From contig NZ_BMQK01000001.1 in the NCBI RefSeq assembly GCF_014648075.1, forward strand, positions 62,001 to 126,000: 64,000 bases of DNA, given 5' to 3'. The position numbers and the translations under genes are program-made. Positions within the stretch are counted from its first letter, which is position 1. Every line of letters starts with the position of its first letter. Positions 1 to 8,573 of this stretch are shown here, in pieces. This DNA is from Streptomyces ruber. GTDB taxonomy: Bacteria; Actinomycetota; Actinomycetes; Streptomycetales; Streptomycetaceae. Under the pieces are notes generated by a model, which saw only the letters and a list, made by a program, of their open reading frames with translations, did no database searches and was not told where the DNA came from.

Positions 1-38
1 ACCTTCGGTTGAGACTTGTGCGCGAGCTGGGCGGGGAG

Positions 39-869
39 ATGCGGACTGCGAGCGGGAGACACTCTCAAAAGGGCGTGCGGCTGAGGCCCGTCGATCTCGC
101 CCGTGGGCACGGCCTGTCCACGCAGGCGGTCAGGAACTACGAGGAGGCCGGCATCCTCCCGGCCGCCGACCGCACCCCCAGCGGCTACCGCACCTACACC
201 CCGCTGCACGCGCTGGCCCTGGGCACGTTCCTCGCCCTGGTGCCCGGCCACGGCCACCGGACGGCGACGTCGATCATGCGGGCCGTGAACCGGGGCGCGG
301 TCGACGAGGCGTTCCGCGTCATCGACGAGAGCCACGCCCAGCTCCTCGACGACCGGCGGACCCTCCAGGCCGTGGAGAGCGCCCTCCGTGACCTGGAATC
401 CACCGCCACGCCCGAGTCCGTCTCAGCCCCCGGACCCACCGCGGCCCCCGGACCCGGCGACACGTTCATCGGCCCCCTGGCGCGGCAGCTCCACATCCGG
501 CCCGCGACGCTGCGCAAGTGGGAGCGCGCCGGGCTGGTACGCCCGCGCCGCGACCCGCTGACCGGGTACCGCGTGTACGACGAGGCCGACGTACGGGACG
601 CCCGGCTGGCCCACCAGCTCCGGCGGGGCGGTTACCTGCTGGAACAGATCGCCCCGCTGATCGCCCAGGTGCGGGCGGCCGGCGGACTGGAGCCGCTGGG
701 GGACGCGTTGCGTGACTGGCACGGTCGGCTGTCCGCCCGTGGACGGGCGTTGCTGGCCGGGGCGGCGGAGCTGGAGGCGTACCTCCGTGAGCGCGAACGC
801 GAACGCCAGCCGGCGCCCGTGCCGCGCGCAGCAGCCAGCCACCTATCCCAGAGCAGGGGCACGCCGTGA
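39..869 (+). CDS. MerR-family regulator with two HTH domains (TioE-like)
   Basis: This 276-residue DNA-binding regulator carries two MerR-type helix-turn-helix units, at about residues 13-55 (LSTQAVRNYEEAGILP, then PSGYRTYT) and 143-185 (IRPATLRKWERAGLVRP, then TGYRVY). They are joined by a Pro/Ala-rich linker. Tandem MerR domains in one chain are the hallmark of the TioE-type actinobacterial group; its ligand is unknown. The ATG at 39 has only a poor ribosome site, and upstream sequence is cut off by the window, so TTG 9, GTG 18 or GTG 75 are also possible starts. The stop overlaps the next GTG start in a GTGA, so it is translationally coupled to two small membrane proteins. Confidence 0.8.
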   Translation: MRTASGRHSQKGVRLRPVDLARGHGLSTQAVRNYEEAGILPAADRTPSGYRTYTPLHALALGTFLALVPGHGHRTATSIMRAVNRGAVDEAFRVIDESHAQLLDDRRTLQAVESALRDLESTATPESVSAPGPTAAPGPGDTFIGPLARQLHIRPATLRKWERAGLVRPRRDPLTGYRVYDEADVRDARLAHQLRRGGYLLEQIAPLIAQVRAAGGLEPLGDALRDWHGRLSARGRALLAGAAELEAYLRERERERQPAPVPRAAASHLSQSRGTP

Positions 870-1129
870 CCGGGGCGGACGGGGCCACGGCGGTCAACGC
901 CATCCCGGTCGGTGGGCAGGCGGCGTCCGTCGCCATGTTCGCCCTGGCGGCGGCGCAGGCCGTCATGATCATTGACAGGTTCGCCGATCTGGTGAAGGCG
1001 TTCGACGCGACCATGATCGGCATCGCCTTGCTCGGAGCGGCCATGTCCGGAGCGATCGGCGGCTTCTCGGCGGCTGACGGCTTCCCCGAGGCCGACTCCG
1101 CCTCCTACGACAACCGATTGGTCTCCTGA
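866..1129 (+). CDS. Small hydrophobic membrane protein, unknown
   Basis: This 87-residue protein starts at a GTG that overlaps the stop of the MerR gene by four bases, which supports a real coupled gene. It has two hydrophobic Ala/Met/Ile-rich stretches (about residues 17-35 and 49-68), separated by a short charged turn (DRFADLVKAFD), and a polar acidic tail. I recognise no family. The coupling suggests it is a target or partner of the MerR regulator, but that is inference. Confidence 0.6.
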   Translation: MTGADGATAVNAIPVGGQAASVAMFALAAAQAVMIIDRFADLVKAFDATMIGIALLGAAMSGAIGGFSAADGFPEADSASYDNRLVS

Positions 1130-1130
1130 G

Positions 1131-1409
1131 ATGCCCTTCGCTGGTTCGAACGACACCCTGGAGCGGTTCCTCAACAACGCCCGGCTGTTCAGTTTGATGA
1201 TCGTGCCGGTGTACCTGATCTTTCTTTTCAATTTCACGAGGGAGGAGGGCTGGCGCTGGAGCTTCCTGGCGTTCTGCGTCCTGCCGCCCGCCGGCGCGGT
1301 GGCGGGCTTCCTGGGGAAGCGGGACGTCCGGCCGAAGCTGGCTGCGCTGGCACTGGTCCTGGCGATCGCCCCGCTGCCGCTGATCGGGGCGCTGGAGACG
1401 TTGTTCTAG
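1131..1409 (+). CDS. Small membrane protein, unknown
   Basis: This 92-residue protein begins one base after the stop of the previous gene, so the three genes look like one operon. It has about three membrane helices: residues 20-35 (LMIVPVYLIFLFNF), 43-60 and 70-90. The loop between the last two carries GKRDVRPK. No family was recognised. It is followed by a hairpin terminator shared with the convergent mtpA. Confidence 0.6.
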   Translation: MPFAGSNDTLERFLNNARLFSLMIVPVYLIFLFNFTREEGWRWSFLAFCVLPPAGAVAGFLGKRDVRPKLAALALVLAIAPLPLIGALETLF

Positions 1410-1499
1410 GACCTCGACGCGGCGTACGGGTCCCGAGAGGAAGCCGCTGAGCGTGACGCCGCGTCGGCGGGCCAGTCATGTTCGGCGGCTTCCTTGCTG

Positions 1500-1533
1500 G
1501 TGAAGGGTCCTGGAACTTCCCGGGACCCTTCAC
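1500..1533. terminator. Bidirectional hairpin between convergent genes
   Basis: An 11-bp perfect stem (1500-1510 with 1523-1533) around a 12-base loop lies between the rightward membrane gene and the leftward mtpA. There is no U-tract, as is usual for Streptomyces terminators. Confidence 0.6.
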
Positions 1534-1544
1534 GACGTACACCG

Positions 1545-1700
1545 TCAGCCGCACTGACAGGGCCCGCCCGACTGGCAGCCGCAGCCGCAGCCCGAGCCGC
1601 AGCCGCAGGCGCTGACGAGGGGCAGTGTCCTCGCCTCGGCCGGCTGCTGTGTCTCGCGTGATTGGGTGGGGTCGGGGGTGGGGATGGGGAGTTCGGCCAT
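1545..1700 (-). CDS. mtpA: Cys-rich metallothionein-like protein MtpA
   Basis: This 51-residue protein has a polar N-terminal half and a C-terminal tail with seven cysteines (C32, 34, 38, 40, 42, 48, 50), mostly spaced by Gly or Gln in CxC pairs. It fits a small metal-binding metallothionein-like protein. The ATG at 1700 is preceded by a strong GAGGAGG site. It sits on the phoU strand next to phoU/phoRP, which is the arrangement I recall for mtpA in S. lividans and S. coelicolor, where expression is tied to phosphate limitation. The metal is unknown. A longer upstream reading frame exists but has no better ribosome site. Confidence 0.75.
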   Translation of the reverse strand: MAELPIPTPDPTQSRETQQPAEARTLPLVSACGCGSGCGCGCQSGGPCQCG

Positions 1701-1897
1701 GGTTCCTCCTCGGAACGCGGGACGCGGAACGTGGTCCCTACGCCCATGGAATGCCCGTTCGGCCGGGAGCGGGAACGGCGCGTGCGGCGGCGCACGGAGG
1801 CTTCCCCGCATCGCGATCGGCCACCGGCATCCGCCTGCTCGCCCCCGGCCGCTCCCGGCTCGCCCCTGGCCCGCTCCCCTCCCGCTCGCCCTCGGTC

Positions 1898-1941
1898 GGC
1901 TGGATCCCGGCTGGATCCCGGCTGGATCCCGGCTGGATCCC
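1898..1941. repeat. Four tandem 11-bp repeats at the 3' end of phoU
   Basis: Four exact head-to-tail copies of GGCTGGATCCC lie just beyond the phoU stop (1944-1946). Degenerate copies continue rightwards into the last codons of phoU, where they encode the repeated tail IQPDIQPEI. Confidence 0.85.
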
Positions 1942-1943
1942 GG

Positions 1944-2618
1944 CTAGATCTCCGGCTGGATGTCCGGCTGGATCTCGTCCGCGTGCTCACCCGTCACCAG
2001 GTACACCACCCGCTTGGCGACCGACACCGCGTGGTCGGCGAAGCGCTCGTAGTAGCGGCCCAGCAGGGTCACGTCGACCGCCGTCTCGATGCCGTGCCGC
2101 CAGCGGTCGTCCATCAGGTGCTGGAAGAGGGTGCGGTGCAGCAGGTCCATCTCGTCGTCGTCCTGCTCCAGCTGCAGGGCCAGGTCGACGTCCTTGGTGA
2201 CGATGACCTCGGCGGCCTTCGCCATCAGGCGCTGGGCGAGCTGGCCCATCTCCAGGATCGTGGCGTGCAGGTCGTGCGGGACCGCGCGCTGCGGGAAGCG
2301 CAGCCTCGCCAGCTTCGCCACGTGCTGGGCCAGGTCGCCCGAGCGCTCCAGGTCCGCGCTCATCCGCAGCGACGTCACGACGATACGGAGGTCCGTGGCC
2401 ACCGGCTGCTGGCGGGCCAGCAGGGTTATCGCGCGCGCCTCGAGCTCGTGCTGGAGGTCGTCGACCTTCTTGTCGGCCTCGATCACGTTCTCCGCGAGCT
2501 TCAGATCGGTGTCGAGGATCGCCGTCGTGGCGCGCCCGATCGCCGATCCGACCAGCCGGGCCATCTCGACCAGGCTCTCACCGATCGAATCGAGTTCCTC
2601 GTGGTAGGCGTCACGCAT
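1944..2618 (-). CDS. phoU: Phosphate-signalling regulator PhoU
   Basis: This 224-residue all-helical protein has two PhoU repeats. Each carries the acidic metal-binding pattern: residues near VIEADKKVDDLQHELE plus SADLERSGDLAQH in the first, and LEQDDDEMDLLHR plus YYERFADHAVSVAK in the second. PhoU proteins dampen PhoR-PhoP signalling and modulate phosphate uptake at the membrane. The start was set at MRDAYHEELDSIGESL, the usual PhoU N-terminus. It is divergent from phoR across the PHO box, so PhoP probably activates it. The C-terminal IQPDIQPEI comes from the adjacent 11-bp DNA repeats and is probably dispensable. Confidence 0.95.
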   Translation of the reverse strand: MRDAYHEELDSIGESLVEMARLVGSAIGRATTAILDTDLKLAENVIEADKKVDDLQHELEARAITLLARQQPVATDLRIVVTSLRMSADLERSGDLAQHVAKLARLRFPQRAVPHDLHATILEMGQLAQRLMAKAAEVIVTKDVDLALQLEQDDDEMDLLHRTLFQHLMDDRWRHGIETAVDVTLLGRYYERFADHAVSVAKRVVYLVTGEHADEIQPDIQPEI

Positions 2619-2973
2619 GCTGGGGTCCCTCTTCCTCTTGTCCTCGTGCGTCGCTTCCGGGGCTTCCACATTCCCGGCCGACGGTCTTCCTTGTTCCCGG
2701 GCAGGGGGGTCCTGAGTCTGTGGTGCGACCGGCGAACCGCCGCTCCCGCAGGACCGGTCACCGTGTCCGGCGCGCTCCCGGCGCTCCGGGTACGACCGGC
2801 GCCCCCTGGGCCACGACCGGCGCTCCCGCCCCCCGCCGGTACAGTGCCGGTGCCGGGCGCCGACGACAGGTCGGACAACAAGTCGGACGACAGGTCCGAC
2901 GACGTCACGTCCCCTCCGGCCCTCTGGCCCCCACGGTCCCACGTTCGGCCCTGTGCGCGTCCGTTTCCGGCAT

Positions 2974-3006
2974 CCCGAATGAACCACTTCTGGCTGCAAG
3001 GTGAAC
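2974..3006 (-). promoter_or_regulatory. PHO box (three 11-nt direct repeat units) for PhoP
   Basis: Read on the minus strand there are three contiguous 11-nt units: GTTCACCTTGC, AGCCAGAAGTG and GTTCATTCGGG. Units 1 and 3 match the Streptomyces PhoP repeat GTTCACC/GTTCATC; the middle unit is weak. It lies between phoU and phoR, about 75 bp before the phoR start, so it can serve both directions. Confidence 0.8.
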
Positions 3007-3079
3007 TCTGGGCGACGAGTGCTTCAGCTCCCACACGGATGGCTGTGGACGGGCTCGATCTCGTGCCTAACCTGGATGC

Positions 3080-4333
3080 ATGGACGTGAACGCGGCGGTC
3101 GCCGCAGTCGCAGCGATCGCCGGAGTGCTCACCGGTGTGATCGCCGTGCTGGCGTTCCGCTTCAGCGAGCGCGAACAGCGACGTCCGACCCGGTCCTCGC
3201 TGCACACCGACCCGGTGCTGCCGCCCGGCGTCGACACCGTGCTGTCCGTGCTCCGCTCCTCCGCCGTCGTGCTCGACGAGGCCGACTCCGTCGTGAAGGC
3301 CAGCTCCGCCGCCTACGCCCTCGGGCTGGTGCGCGGCGGGCGGCTCTCCGTCGAGCCGATGCTGCAGATGGCCCGGGACACCCGCAGGGACGGGGAGATA
3401 CGGCAGGTCGAGCTGGACCTGCCCCGGCGCGGCACCGGTCGCGGCGAGGCCCTCGCCGTGTCCGCGCGCGTCGCCCCGCTCGGCTCCCGGCTGGTCCTGC
3501 TGCTGGTGGAGGACCTGACCGAGGCCCGCCGCATCGAAGCCGTACGACGCGACTTCGTCGCCAACGTCAGCCACGAGCTCAAGACACCGGTCGGCGCGCT
3601 CTCCCTCCTCTCCGAGGCCGTCATGGACGCCAGCGACGACCCGGAGGCCGTGCAGCGCTTCGCCGGACGCATGCAGATAGAGGCGACCAGGCTGACCAAC
3701 CTGGTGCAGGAGCTCATCGACCTGTCCCGGGTGCAGAACGACGACCCCCTGGAGGACGCCGAGCCGGTGCGCGTCGACGAACTCGTCGCCGAGGCCATCG
3801 ACCGGTGCCGCCACCAGGCCGGTACCAAGCAGATCACCATGGCGGCCGGCGGGACGGCGGACCTGCACGTGTGGGGCAACCGCGGCCAGCTCGCCGCCGC
3901 CCTCGGCAACCTCGTCGAGAACGCCGTCAACTACTCGCCCGCCCGTACCCGCGTCGGCATCGCCGCGCGCCGGGTGGCCGCACCGGGCGGCGAGCTGATC
4001 GAGCTGGCGGTGACCGACCAGGGCATCGGCATCTCGGACAAGGACAAGGAGCGCATCTTCGAGCGCTTCTACCGCGTCGATCCGGCCCGCTCCCGCGCCA
4101 CCGGCGGTACGGGACTGGGGCTCGCGATCGTCAAGCACGTGGCCGCCTCGCACGGCGGGGAGGTCACGGTGTGGAGCTCCGAGGGCCAGGGCTCCACCTT
4201 CACCCTGCGGCTGCCGGAGGCGGGTGCGGCCCGCGACCGAACGCAACAGCAGGCCCGCCTCGACGAAGAGGCCGGGCAGTCCCACGAGTCATCCCCGTAC
4301 GTTTCGCTTCCCGCCCCGGAGGTCCTTCCGTGA
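3080..4333 (+). CDS. phoR: Phosphate sensor histidine kinase PhoR
   Basis: This 417-residue kinase has one N-terminal membrane helix (residues 6-26), a PAS-like region to about residue 145, the HisKA H-box FVANVSHELKTP with phospho-acceptor H165, and an ATPase domain with N-box NLVENAVNYSP, G1 DQGIGIS, F-box ERFYRVD and G2 GGTGLGLAIVKHV. It phosphorylates PhoP when phosphate is scarce. A -10-like TAACCT (3068-3073) ends only six bases before the ATG and there is no ribosome site, which suggests a leaderless transcript. It shares a GTGA overlap with phoP. Confidence 0.96.
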   Translation: MDVNAAVAAVAAIAGVLTGVIAVLAFRFSEREQRRPTRSSLHTDPVLPPGVDTVLSVLRSSAVVLDEADSVVKASSAAYALGLVRGGRLSVEPMLQMARDTRRDGEIRQVELDLPRRGTGRGEALAVSARVAPLGSRLVLLLVEDLTEARRIEAVRRDFVANVSHELKTPVGALSLLSEAVMDASDDPEAVQRFAGRMQIEATRLTNLVQELIDLSRVQNDDPLEDAEPVRVDELVAEAIDRCRHQAGTKQITMAAGGTADLHVWGNRGQLAAALGNLVENAVNYSPARTRVGIAARRVAAPGGELIELAVTDQGIGISDKDKERIFERFYRVDPARSRATGGTGLGLAIVKHVAASHGGEVTVWSSEGQGSTFTLRLPEAGAARDRTQQQARLDEEAGQSHESSPYVSLPAPEVLP

Positions 4334-5010
4334 CCCGAGTGCTCGTCGTCGAGGACGAGGAGTCCTTCTCCGACGCCCTGTCCTACATGCTCCGCAAGGA
4401 GGGCTTCGAGGTCGCCGTCGCGGCCACCGGCCCCGACGGCCTCGACGAGTTCGAGCGCAACGGCGCCGACCTCGTCCTCCTCGACCTGATGCTGCCCGGC
4501 CTGCCGGGCACCGAGGTGTGCCGCCAGCTCCGCGGTCGTTCCAACGTCCCGGTGATCATGGTCACCGCCAAGGACAGCGAGATCGACAAGGTCGTGGGCC
4601 TGGAGATAGGAGCCGATGACTATGTCACCAAGCCGTTCTCCTCACGCGAGCTGGTCGCGCGCATCCGCGCCGTACTGCGCCGCCGCGGCGAGCCCGAGGA
4701 GGTCACCCCGGCCGCGCTGGAGGCCGGTCCGGTCCGTATGGACGTCGACCGGCACGTGGTCACGGTCGCGGGCAGCAAGGTCGACCTGCCCCTCAAGGAG
4801 TTCGACCTGCTGGAGATGCTCCTGCGCAACGCCGGACGTGTCCTGACCCGTATGCAGCTCATCGACCGGGTGTGGGGCGCCGACTACGTGGGCGACACCA
4901 AGACCCTCGACGTCCACGTCAAGCGTCTGCGCGCCAAGATCGAGCCGGACCCGGGCGCGCCCCGCTACCTGGTGACCGTCCGCGGCCTCGGCTACAAGTT
5001 CGAGCCGTAG
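4330..5010 (+). CDS. phoP: Phosphate response regulator PhoP (OmpR family)
   Basis: This 226-residue OmpR/PhoB-type regulator has a receiver domain with phospho-acceptor D52 (LVLLDLMLPG), acidic pocket residues in VVEDEE, the conserved Lys in VTKPFS, and a C-terminal winged helix (about residues 130-226) ending RGLGYKFEP. It binds PHO boxes to activate phosphate scavenging and repress some antibiotic clusters. GTG 4330 overlaps the phoR stop (GTGA), so the two are translationally coupled. Confidence 0.97.
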   Translation: MTRVLVVEDEESFSDALSYMLRKEGFEVAVAATGPDGLDEFERNGADLVLLDLMLPGLPGTEVCRQLRGRSNVPVIMVTAKDSEIDKVVGLEIGADDYVTKPFSSRELVARIRAVLRRRGEPEEVTPAALEAGPVRMDVDRHVVTVAGSKVDLPLKEFDLLEMLLRNAGRVLTRMQLIDRVWGADYVGDTKTLDVHVKRLRAKIEPDPGAPRYLVTVRGLGYKFEP

Positions 5011-5028
5011 ACCGACCCGGGCCACCCG

Positions 5029-5272
5029 GCCACCGGGCCGCCCGGCCACCGGGCCGCCCGGCCACCGGGCCGCCCGGCCACCGGGCCGCCCGGCCGCCCG
5101 GCCACCCGGGCCATCTGGCCGCCCGGCCGCCCGGGCCATCTGGCCGCCCGGCCATCTGGCCACCCGGGCCACCTGGGCCGCCCGGCCATCTGGCCACCCG
5201 GGCCACCCGGGCCACCCGGGCCATCTGGCCACCCGGGCCACCTGGCTATCTGGCCACCCGGACCCGGCCATC
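5029..5272. repeat. GC-rich tandem repeat array after phoP
   Basis: Four perfect 16-bp copies of GCCACCGGGCCGCCCG (5029-5092) are followed by about 180 bp of degenerate copies built from GGCCACCCGG and GGCCATCTGG units. It starts 19 bases after the phoP stop and ends just before a strong terminator. There is no coding signal. Confidence 0.9.
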
Positions 5273-5283
5273 CGGACACGAGA

Positions 5284-5315
5284 AAGGGCGGCACCCCCGG
5301 TGGGGTGCCGCCCTT
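5284..5315. terminator. Strong terminator between phoP and the lipoprotein gene
   Basis: A perfect 14-bp stem (5284-5297 with 5302-5315) with a four-base CGGT loop has A's before and T's after the stem. It can work in both directions for the convergent phoRP and lipoprotein transcripts. Confidence 0.85.
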
Positions 5316-5320
5316 CGTTC

Positions 5321-5446
5321 GTACGACTCGACCGGTACGACTCGACGCCGGCTCGACCCGTACGACTCGACTCCGGCTCGACTCGACTCCGGCTCGACTC
5401 GACTCCGGCTCGACTCGTACGGCTCGACTCGTACGGCTCGCGTGCG
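5321..5446. repeat. Second tandem array (CTCGAC-type units)
   Basis: Three perfect or near-perfect 16-bp units CTCCGGCTCGACTCGA (5371-5418) are flanked by degenerate TACGACTCGAC and TACGGCTCGAC units. The array lies in the 3' flank of the leftward lipoprotein gene. Its unit differs from the array just left of the terminator. Confidence 0.85.
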
Positions 5447-5476
5447 ACGGGACCGGTGCCCGCGCGGACGCCGCCG

Positions 5477-6157
5477 TTACTCGGTGCCGCCGTCGGCGCC
5501 GCCGTCGACCCCGTCGATCTGCGTGTCGGGGTCCGCGTCGCCGGCGCTCTCGCTCGCCGACGGCGAGCTCTCGCCCGAGGGGGACGCGGAGGGCGAGCCG
5601 GACTCGGCGGACCCGGCGGACTCGGAGGGCGAGGCGGACGGCACCTCGCTCGGGCCCCATCCGGTGAAGTAGCTCTCGGCCGGGACAACGAGCGCCGGCA
5701 GGCTCACGTCACCGGTCGTGCTGAAGGTGAACGTGATCTCCTGGGCGTTGCCGTCCTGGACGGCGTCACGGCTGCTCGGCAGCACGGCGGAGGCGTTGCC
5801 CTCGCCGCCGAGGACGACGTGGCCGCCGGCCGGGACGGTCAGCTTGCCGCCGCCCTCCGCGGGGTGCAGCTCGGCGGTCTTGCCGGTGCCGTCCACCGTG
5901 ATGGCGTCGACCGTCTGGTCGCTGCTGCCGTTGTTGAAGAGGGTCGCGGAGACGACGGCCGGACCCGTCGACTCACGGTCCGGCTGCGTGATGACGACCG
6001 CGTTCTGGATCTTGATGTCGCCGACGGACGTCGCCGCCTGGTCCGGCTTGATCTCCAGGGTCTGGGCGTTGTTGCCGGCACCGCACGCGGCGAGCGAGGC
6101 GATCGAGAACGCGATGGCGGCGGCGGCGAGGGCGCCGCGTCGAAGGCTGCTGCTCAC
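5477..6157 (-). CDS. Secreted lipoprotein (DUF461-like)
   Basis: This 226-residue exported lipoprotein has a signal peptide with lipobox SLAAC (lipidated C25), a beta-rich domain to about residue 170 (containing TLFNNGSSDQTVDAITV and VPAGGHVVLGG), and a low-complexity Ser/Pro/Glu/Asp tail. The middle resembles copper-chaperone-like DUF461 lipoproteins conserved next to phoRP in Streptomyces, but I see no clear Met/His metal site. It starts at GTG 6157 and is convergent with phoP. Its role is unknown. Confidence 0.85.
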   Translation of the reverse strand: MSSSLRRGALAAAAIAFSIASLAACGAGNNAQTLEIKPDQAATSVGDIKIQNAVVITQPDRESTGPAVVSATLFNNGSSDQTVDAITVDGTGKTAELHPAEGGGKLTVPAGGHVVLGGEGNASAVLPSSRDAVQDGNAQEITFTFSTTGDVSLPALVVPAESYFTGWGPSEVPSASPSESAGSAESGSPSASPSGESSPSASESAGDADPDTQIDGVDGGADGGTE

Positions 6158-6918
6158 GGCGGCGGCAACTCCTTGAACGTGGGCGATACGGGGACCGGGC
6201 GGCCGTACCGAGGTAAAGCCGCCCTAAGGGTTAGTCAGCGGCCTCAGGTTACCGAGCCGTTCCCCGGCCGCGGCACCCGACCCTCCCCAAGTGCGCGGCT
6301 TCCCCCGCACAGGGGCCCGCCATTCACCGTCCGGGCGCATCCCGGGAACGGCACCGGGATGTCCGTCGTCCGTCACTCGTCGCGCATTCGTATTCGATCC
6401 CCTTCGGTGCCGGTGGCCCCTTGTGCATCCGTCCCGCGCATTTCTTCCGTAAGGAATGCACGGCGCTTCGAGAAATCGATCACACAGAAGACGGCAGGGG
6501 ACCACAGGGGAGATCGGCGTCCGGACGGCAACCGGAAGATCGACGGCACAACGGCGGCCATGTGAGTGGCAGGAACGCTGGTCGCACAACGGCCGGAACG
6601 CCATGTGGCTTGATCAATTCCGGATTCGGCTCGTACCCGACTCCGGTCGCCGAACGGAGTAGCGCGGCTCGCACGCCTGGGGGTGGACAAACCGGGACGT
6701 TCAGGCGTCGCCAGACGGCTCCGGATGTGTGTAACGTACGCGTTTCACCCCGCCCGCAGAGACGCTCCGACCTGCGAATACCCTGTTCCGTTCGCCGTCC
6801 GAAGCACGTTCCTGTTGCTGTTGTCAAGCCCCGAGATATGCCCTGACCTGCGAAAACGCCATTCAGAAGACGCCGTATCCGTGTTACCCTGGATAGCCAC
6901 GGAAGGGGTACCTGTCAC
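6158..6918. other. Long intergenic region upstream of carD
   Basis: This roughly 760-base gap lies between the divergent lipoprotein gene and carD. Reading frames here lack Streptomyces codon bias. The last 150 bases are less GC-rich. They contain two TACCCT -10-like hexamers (6779-6784 and 6885-6890) and a direct repeat GACCTGCGAA near 6770 and 6845, consistent with more than one carD promoter. No RNA gene was recognised. Confidence 0.5.
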
Positions 6919-7401
6919 ATGACGTTCAAGGTTGGCGACACCGTGGTCTATCCCCATCACGGGGCCGCGCTGATCGAGGCCATCGAAACTCGCCAGATCA
7001 AAGGCGTGGACAAGACCTACTTGGTGCTGAAGGTCGCCCAGGGTGACCTGACGGTACGTGTGCCAGCGGACAATGCGGAGTTCGTCGGCGTGCGTGATGT
7101 GGTCGGTCAGGACGGGCTGGACCGGGTCTTCGAGGTGCTGCGCGCGCCGTATGCCGAGGAGCCCACGAACTGGTCGCGTCGCTACAAGGCAAATCTGGAG
7201 AAGCTCGCCTCCGGTGACGTCATCAAGGTCGCGGAGGTCGTGCGTGACCTGTGGCGCCGGGAGCGTGAGCGCGGGCTCTCCGCCGGTGAGAAGCGGATGC
7301 TGGCCAAGGCACGCCAGATCCTGGTGAGCGAGCTTGCCCTCGCGGAGAACACGAACGAAGACAAGGCCGAGACCCTCCTCGACGAGGTCCTCGCGTCCTG
7401 A
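6919..7401 (+). CDS. carD: CarD/CdnL-family RNA polymerase-binding regulator
   Basis: This 160-residue protein starts with the RNA-polymerase-interacting domain ([20 protein letters not shown], about residues 1-60), followed by a helical DNA-contacting domain ([17 protein letters not shown] to [18 protein letters not shown]). CarD/CdnL binds the RNAP beta subunit and stabilises open complexes at rRNA and other promoters. It has the full family length. A GGAAGGGG site sits 10 bases before the ATG, and a TACCCT -10 lies at 6885-6890. Confidence 0.95.
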   Translation: MTFKVGDTVVYPHHGAALIEAIETRQIKGVDKTYLVLKVAQGDLTVRVPADNAEFVGVRDVVGQDGLDRVFEVLRAPYAEEPTNWSRRYKANLEKLASGDVIKVAEVVRDLWRRERERGLSAGEKRMLAKARQILVSELALAENTNEDKAETLLDEVLAS

Positions 7402-7802
7402 CGCGGACGAGATCCGCTCAGCACACACCGAAATGCCGCGGTGCCCGATGACGCACGAAGCAGTCGCCGGGCGCTGCGGCATGTCCGTACCCGTGCACGT
7501 GACGTCCCGTCCCCCTCGTCCCTGAACAGGGGCGGCGGCGTCGTACAGGACGGCCGACGCAACCCCCGCGTCCGCGCGTCCCGTACCCGACGACCGAAGC
7601 CGTACCGCGGTGTCGGACGCCGACGGAAAAGGGAACCGGTGCCGACGTGCCGGGCCCCGGGCAGCCGACTCGACCAGGTGTCACGGAAGGGTCCGGTCGA
7701 GGCTCGCGCCCGGCGCATCCCCCAGCCCTCGGCAAAGCCCGAGCAGGGGGCACCTCCAGGCCATACCCACGCACACCGAGTACACAAACCTGACAGGAAC
7801 CG
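7402..7802. other. Gap between carD and ispD
   Basis: I see no supportable gene in these 401 bases. They contain one copy of a Streptomyces interspersed hairpin repeat (7717-7758, listed separately). The only open frames lack codon bias and start signals. Confidence 0.5.
7717..7758 (-). repeat. Interspersed imperfect-hairpin repeat, copy 1
   Basis: The element has the pattern TCCCCCA, then CTCGG..CCGAG, then CAGGGGG. It matches the common Streptomyces intergenic element that also occurs at 57491-57533 inside a gene. Its ends can pair as an imperfect hairpin. It lies about 45 bp before ispD. Confidence 0.75.
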
Positions 7803-8573
7803 ATGTCTGACGAAACGCGCCCTTCGCCGTCACAGGCCCGTACGGCAGCCGTCATCCCGGCCGCGGGCCGCGGCGTGCGCCTCGGCCCCGGAACCCCCAA
7901 GGCGCTCCGCGCGCTGAACGGCACCCCCATGCTCATCCACGCGGTACGCGCCATGGCCGCGTCCCGCTCCGTCTCCCTCGTGATCGTGGTGGCCCCGCCC
8001 GACGGCGCCGCCGAGGTCAAGTCCCTGCTCGACGCCCACACGCTGCTGCCCGGAGGCGTCCACGGGAAGAGCGCCGACTTCCTCGTCGTACCCGGCGGCG
8101 AGACCCGCCAGGAGTCCGTGAAACTCGGCCTGGACGCACTGCCCCCCGGTTACGACATCGTCCTGGTGCACGACGCGGCGCGACCGCTGGTGCCCGTGGA
8201 CACCGTGGACGCCGTCATCGAGGCCGTACGGGAAGGAGCGCCCGCGGTCGTCCCCGCGCTGCCCCTCGCCGACACCGTCAAGCAGGTAGAACCGGCGGGC
8301 ACGCCCGGCGAGCCGGAACCCGTGGTCGCCACTCCCGACCGGTCGCGGCTGCGCGCGGTGCAGACCCCGCAGGGCTTCGACCGCGCCACGCTGCTCCGCG
8401 CGCACGAGACGGTCACCGAGGACGTCACGGACGACGCGAGCATGGTGGAGCAGCTCGGGCTGCGGGTCGTCACGGTCCCCGGGCACGAGGAGGCCTTCAA
8501 GGTCACCCGTCCCCTCGACCTGGTCCTCGCCGAGGCGGTCCTGAACCGCAGGAGGCTGAACGATGGCTTCTGA
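7803..8573 (+). CDS. ispD: 2-C-methyl-D-erythritol 4-phosphate cytidylyltransferase
   Basis: This 256-residue MEP-pathway enzyme transfers CMP from CTP to methylerythritol phosphate. The N-terminal nucleotide loop [14 protein letters not shown] (with the following PKAL), the substrate-region HDAARPLVP, and the late [11 protein letters not shown] and [18 protein letters not shown] are all diagnostic. The last 11 bases overlap ispF, so the two consecutive-pathway genes are probably co-translated. Confidence 0.96.
   Translation: MSDETRPSPSQARTAAVIPAAGRGVRLGPGTPKALRALNGTPMLIHAVRAMAASRSVSLVIVVAPPDGAAEVKSLLDAHTLLPGGVHGKSADFLVVPGGETRQESVKLGLDALPPGYDIVLVHDAARPLVPVDTVDAVIEAVREGAPAVVPALPLADTVKQVEPAGTPGEPEPVVATPDRSRLRAVQTPQGFDRATLLRAHETVTEDVTDDASMVEQLGLRVVTVPGHEEAFKVTRPLDLVLAEAVLNRRRLNDGF

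Noticed and set aside
1662..3089. Long plus-strand reading frame over phoU
   Set aside because: It is the antisense shadow of phoU; its residues are typical high-GC reverse-frame sequence and it has no start signal.
5029..5446. Possible CRISPR array after phoP
   Set aside because: The repeats are directly adjacent, degenerate and have no spacers; no cas genes are present.
6224..6846. Small genes upstream of carD
   Set aside because: Several short frames are open on both strands, but none has a ribosome site or Streptomyces codon bias.
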